Shown in pieces: positions 5,458-6,618 of a stretch of DNA of 6,618 bases (the stretch's first letter is position 1; each line of letters starts with the position of its first letter). Position numbers and translations under genes: made by a program. A model generated the notes under the pieces. That model was not told where the DNA came from, did not search any database, and saw nothing but the letters and a program-made list of their open reading frames with translations. This DNA comes from Methanobacteriaceae archaeon (lineage in GTDB: Archaea > Methanobacteriota > Methanobacteria > Methanobacteriales > Methanobacteriaceae), in assembly GCA_017883605.1 (NCBI GenBank), contig JADGNH010000108.1, positions 1-6,618 of the forward strand, read 5' to 3'.

Positions 5458-5557
5458 ATAAACTGACATTTACTAATCTTCATTTACATAAACTGGTATT
5501 TAATTTAAATAATCTTACAAACTGACCAATTTCCATATATAAACTGATTTGTTTAAA
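5458..5557. repeat. Degenerate AACTG-centred direct repeats
   Basis: The core AACTG(A/G) preceded by TA-, CATA- or CAA-type bases and followed by an A/T tract recurs at 5461, 5491, 5520 and 5542, with steps of 30, 29 and 22 bases. A related but more diverged unit may precede them at about 5435. Repeat identity outside the core is low, so this may be an eroded tandem array or chance in AT-rich DNA. Confidence 0.35.
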
Positions 5558-5899
5558 GTGCAAGTATATATTTTATTCCCTCACAATTTAAAAATATTCT
5601 TATGCAGTTATTCCAGAACAGACTATAATAAAATAGAGGTTAAAAACCATTATAATAATTTTAAATTTATTAAACCAATTTTTTGTATAAATAGATCTTT
5701 AAAAATGGTTTTAGAATTAAAATTTAGTTTAATATTTAATTGTAAATTGTTTGGAAGGTATAATCTCCTATAAAAAAACTTCAAATAGTAAATTTCTGGT
5801 GAAATAAACTTTTAAATAAGATTATTGATTGAAAATAAGAATTAATTAGTATTTTCCATTTTATGTTCTTAGAATCTCTTTTAAGAAGGTCTTAAATCC

Positions 5900-5928
5900 A
5901 AAAAGAACACTTTTGAGTGTCTTTTTTT
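5900..5928 (+). terminator. Hairpin plus T-run, terminator-like
   Basis: ACACT-TTTG-AGTGT (5907-5920) forms a perfect five-base stem. With A5906 bulged, G5905 pairs with C5921 and the AAAAA at 5900-5904 pairs with the T-run 5922-5928, giving a long stem ending in seven T. Read on the minus strand it is also followed by five T, so it could act in both directions. No gene in the window ends here on the plus strand, so it may close an unrecognised small RNA or insulate the promoter that follows. Confidence 0.5.
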
Positions 5929-5946
5929 CAGAATAAAAACAAAAGA

Positions 5947-5956
5947 TTTATATATG
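5947..5956 (+). promoter_or_regulatory. TATA box for the pseudomurein-binding protein gene
   Basis: TTTATATATG is a near-consensus methanogen TATA element. The start of transcription would fall near 5977, giving a leader of about 60 bases. A tandem CAGTGAT-CAGTGAT (5963-5976) lies between the box and the expected start, where a bound regulator could block initiation. Confidence 0.6.
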
Positions 5957-6026
5957 ATGTTTCAGTGATCAGTGATTAATCCTAAGAAAAAATCCCAAAT
6001 TATACTATTAGGGATATTATGGACAC

Positions 6027-6031
6027 GGAGG
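6027..6031 (+). promoter_or_regulatory. Ribosome binding site that points to an ATT start
   Basis: GGAGG here is the strongest Shine-Dalgarno match in the window. It lies seven bases before an ATT codon at 6039, with no ATG, GTG or TTG at suitable distance in the reading frame of the signal peptide. The next in-frame TTG (6060) is 28 bases away and would remove the basic part of the signal peptide. Confidence 0.55.
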
Positions 6032-6038
6032 CGGTAAA

Positions 6039-6618
6039 ATTACGCGGAAATTATTTTTTTTGGTGTTACTGCTATTTGGTTTAGCACTATTTTTAAATGT
6101 CAGTGATGTATCTGCGGCGGCAGATAACCAGACCGATATTATAAACCAAACCAGTCAAGTAACAGCTCAAACAAATGAATTAACAGCTCAAACCAGTCAA
6201 GTAACAGCTCAAACAAGTGATTTAACTACACCAACGAGCAACGTAACAACACAAACGAGTCAAGAGCAGGACACTAACAGTTCCAGTTCTCAAAGTAGTC
6301 AGACTGGTAATTCTCAAACTATTCAAACCGGTAATAGTTCAGAAATAACAGCACTGCAGGTGAATAGTTCTACTACTTTTACTTTAGATCAGTTAGCCAC
6401 TGCAGCTACCTGGGTGAAAACCTATGTGGACACTAACCATAAATTACCGGATTATGTGACTATTGGTGGGATACAAGTAAACATGCCCTCCTTTTTAAAA
6501 CTTTTAACCAACAGCGTGTTACAAATAAACAACGGATCTAATACTCCTATTGATTATTTGGTTTTTAACCCAGCACCTATTCCCAGAGATTCCATCAAGA
6601 ACGGTGAAATGGCTAAAA
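6039..6618 (+). CDS. Secreted pseudomurein-binding repeat surface protein (partial, runs off the right edge)
   Basis: The first 193 codons of a large exported protein. Residues 1-27 are a signal peptide: basic TRK, then LFFLVLLLFGLALFL, with cleavage likely after VSA or SAA. Residues about 37-75 carry a seven-residue repeat, and up to about 110 the chain is a Ser/Thr/Gln/Asn-rich linker with N-glycosylation sequons at N30, N36, N68, N80, N99 and N109, and another at N165. Residues about 114-170, FTLDQLATAATWVKTYVDTN through KLPDYVTIGGIQVNMPSFL and a following helix, match a pseudomurein-binding repeat, which anchors proteins in the wall of Methanobacteriales. The C-terminal function is outside the window; relatives include adhesin-like proteins, transglutaminase-like proteins and peptidases. 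The frame opens at 6012 after a TAG, and no ordinary start codon precedes the signal peptide, so an ATT at 6039 with GGAGG before it is the best start. A one-base error in the T8 run at 6054-6061 would instead join it to the ATG at 6019. Confidence 0.8.
   Translation, partial: MTRKLFFLVLLLFGLALFLNVSDVSAAADNQTDIINQTSQVTAQTNELTAQTSQVTAQTSDLTTPTSNVTTQTSQEQDTNSSSSQSSQTGNSQTIQTGNSSEITALQVNSSTTFTLDQLATAATWVKTYVDTNHKLPDYVTIGGIQVNMPSFLKLLTNSVLQINNGSNTPIDYLVFNPAPIPRDSIKNGEMAK
6147..6263 (+). repeat. In-frame 21-base (seven-residue) repeats in the surface protein
   Basis: Consecutive heptads read QTSQVTA, QTNELTA, QTSQVTA, QTSDLTT, PTSNVTT, then a partial QTSQ. At DNA level the first pair of heptads is duplicated with a 42-base period: 28 bases starting at 6147 are identical to those starting at 6189. 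Such length-variable Thr/Gln/Ser-rich stalks are common between the signal peptide and the binding domain of wall proteins and probably act as a glycosylated spacer. Confidence 0.8.

Larger units (their letters stand above)
5308..6038. other. Long AT-rich intergenic region between divergent hisG and the surface-protein gene
   Basis: No credible gene lies in these 731 bases. A TTG-started frame at 5549-5773 (+) of 74 codons has no ribosome site and low-complexity composition, and is rejected. The left part holds inverted repeats serving hisG (5366-5421), then degenerate AACTG-containing repeats (5458-5557). The middle (about 5560-5860) is featureless A/T-rich sequence. The right part holds overlapping dyads (5866-5895), a hairpin with a T-run (5900-5928), a TATA box (5947-5956) and the leader of the surface-protein gene. 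Confidence 0.7.

Noticed and set aside
5458..5557. Possible CRISPR-like array from the roughly 30-base steps
   Set aside because: The repeated core is only about six bases, flanks are not conserved, and the unit length leaves no room for spacers.
5643..5712. Nine-base inverted repeat (AAAACCATT with AATGGTTTT) spaced by 52 bases
   Set aside because: In DNA this rich in A/T such a distant match is likely by chance, and nothing else marks a structured RNA.
5549..5773. A 74-codon plus-strand frame starting with TTG
   Set aside because: No ribosome site, low-complexity Phe/Lys/Asn/Ile composition expected from AT-rich non-coding DNA, and no recognisable domain.

Overview
The window looks like chromosomal DNA of a pseudomurein-walled methanogen, most likely Methanobacterium or a close relative in the Methanobacteriales. 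The main clue is the gene entering from 6039: a secreted protein with a pseudomurein-binding repeat, a domain essentially confined to these archaea. TATA-type promoters, poly-T ends and AT-rich intergenic DNA agree with an archaeal host. The species assignment is inference; no RNA gene is present to anchor it.

Layout. Positions 1-430 are AT-rich non-coding DNA with several dyad-symmetric elements, ending in a promoter. At 431-1627 (+) lies an LtrA-family membrane protein. Three minus-strand genes follow, in transcription order from right to left: a polytopic polysaccharide polymerase-like protein (2910-4055), a membrane-anchored protein with the residue pattern of an M14-type zinc hydrolase (2108-2830), and an orphan HicB-like protein (1725-2045) that converges with the LtrA gene. 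Each of the three has its own TATA-like element, so they may be separate units rather than one operon. A 262-bp gap (4056-4317) carries a 30-bp tandem duplication. Then comes a solitary, long-form ATP phosphoribosyltransferase (hisG-like) at 4318-5307 (-). A 731-bp gap (5308-6038) has candidate operators, degenerate repeats, a hairpin-plus-T-run terminator and a promoter. The pseudomurein-binding surface protein (6039 to the right edge, +) is truncated by the window.

How it fits together. Three genes point to the cell envelope: the polymerase-like protein probably assembles surface glycans, the anchored hydrolase-like protein acts outside the membrane, and the pseudomurein-binding protein attaches to the wall. 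LtrA is another membrane protein of unknown role. The hisG-like gene and the HicB-like gene look like independent cargo. I see no CRISPR array, tRNA, rRNA, transposase or convincing multi-gene defence system. The most interesting material is regulatory architecture (phased inverted heptamers before LtrA, paired dyads before hisG, hairpins at the hydrolase start) and the non-standard start of the surface protein.
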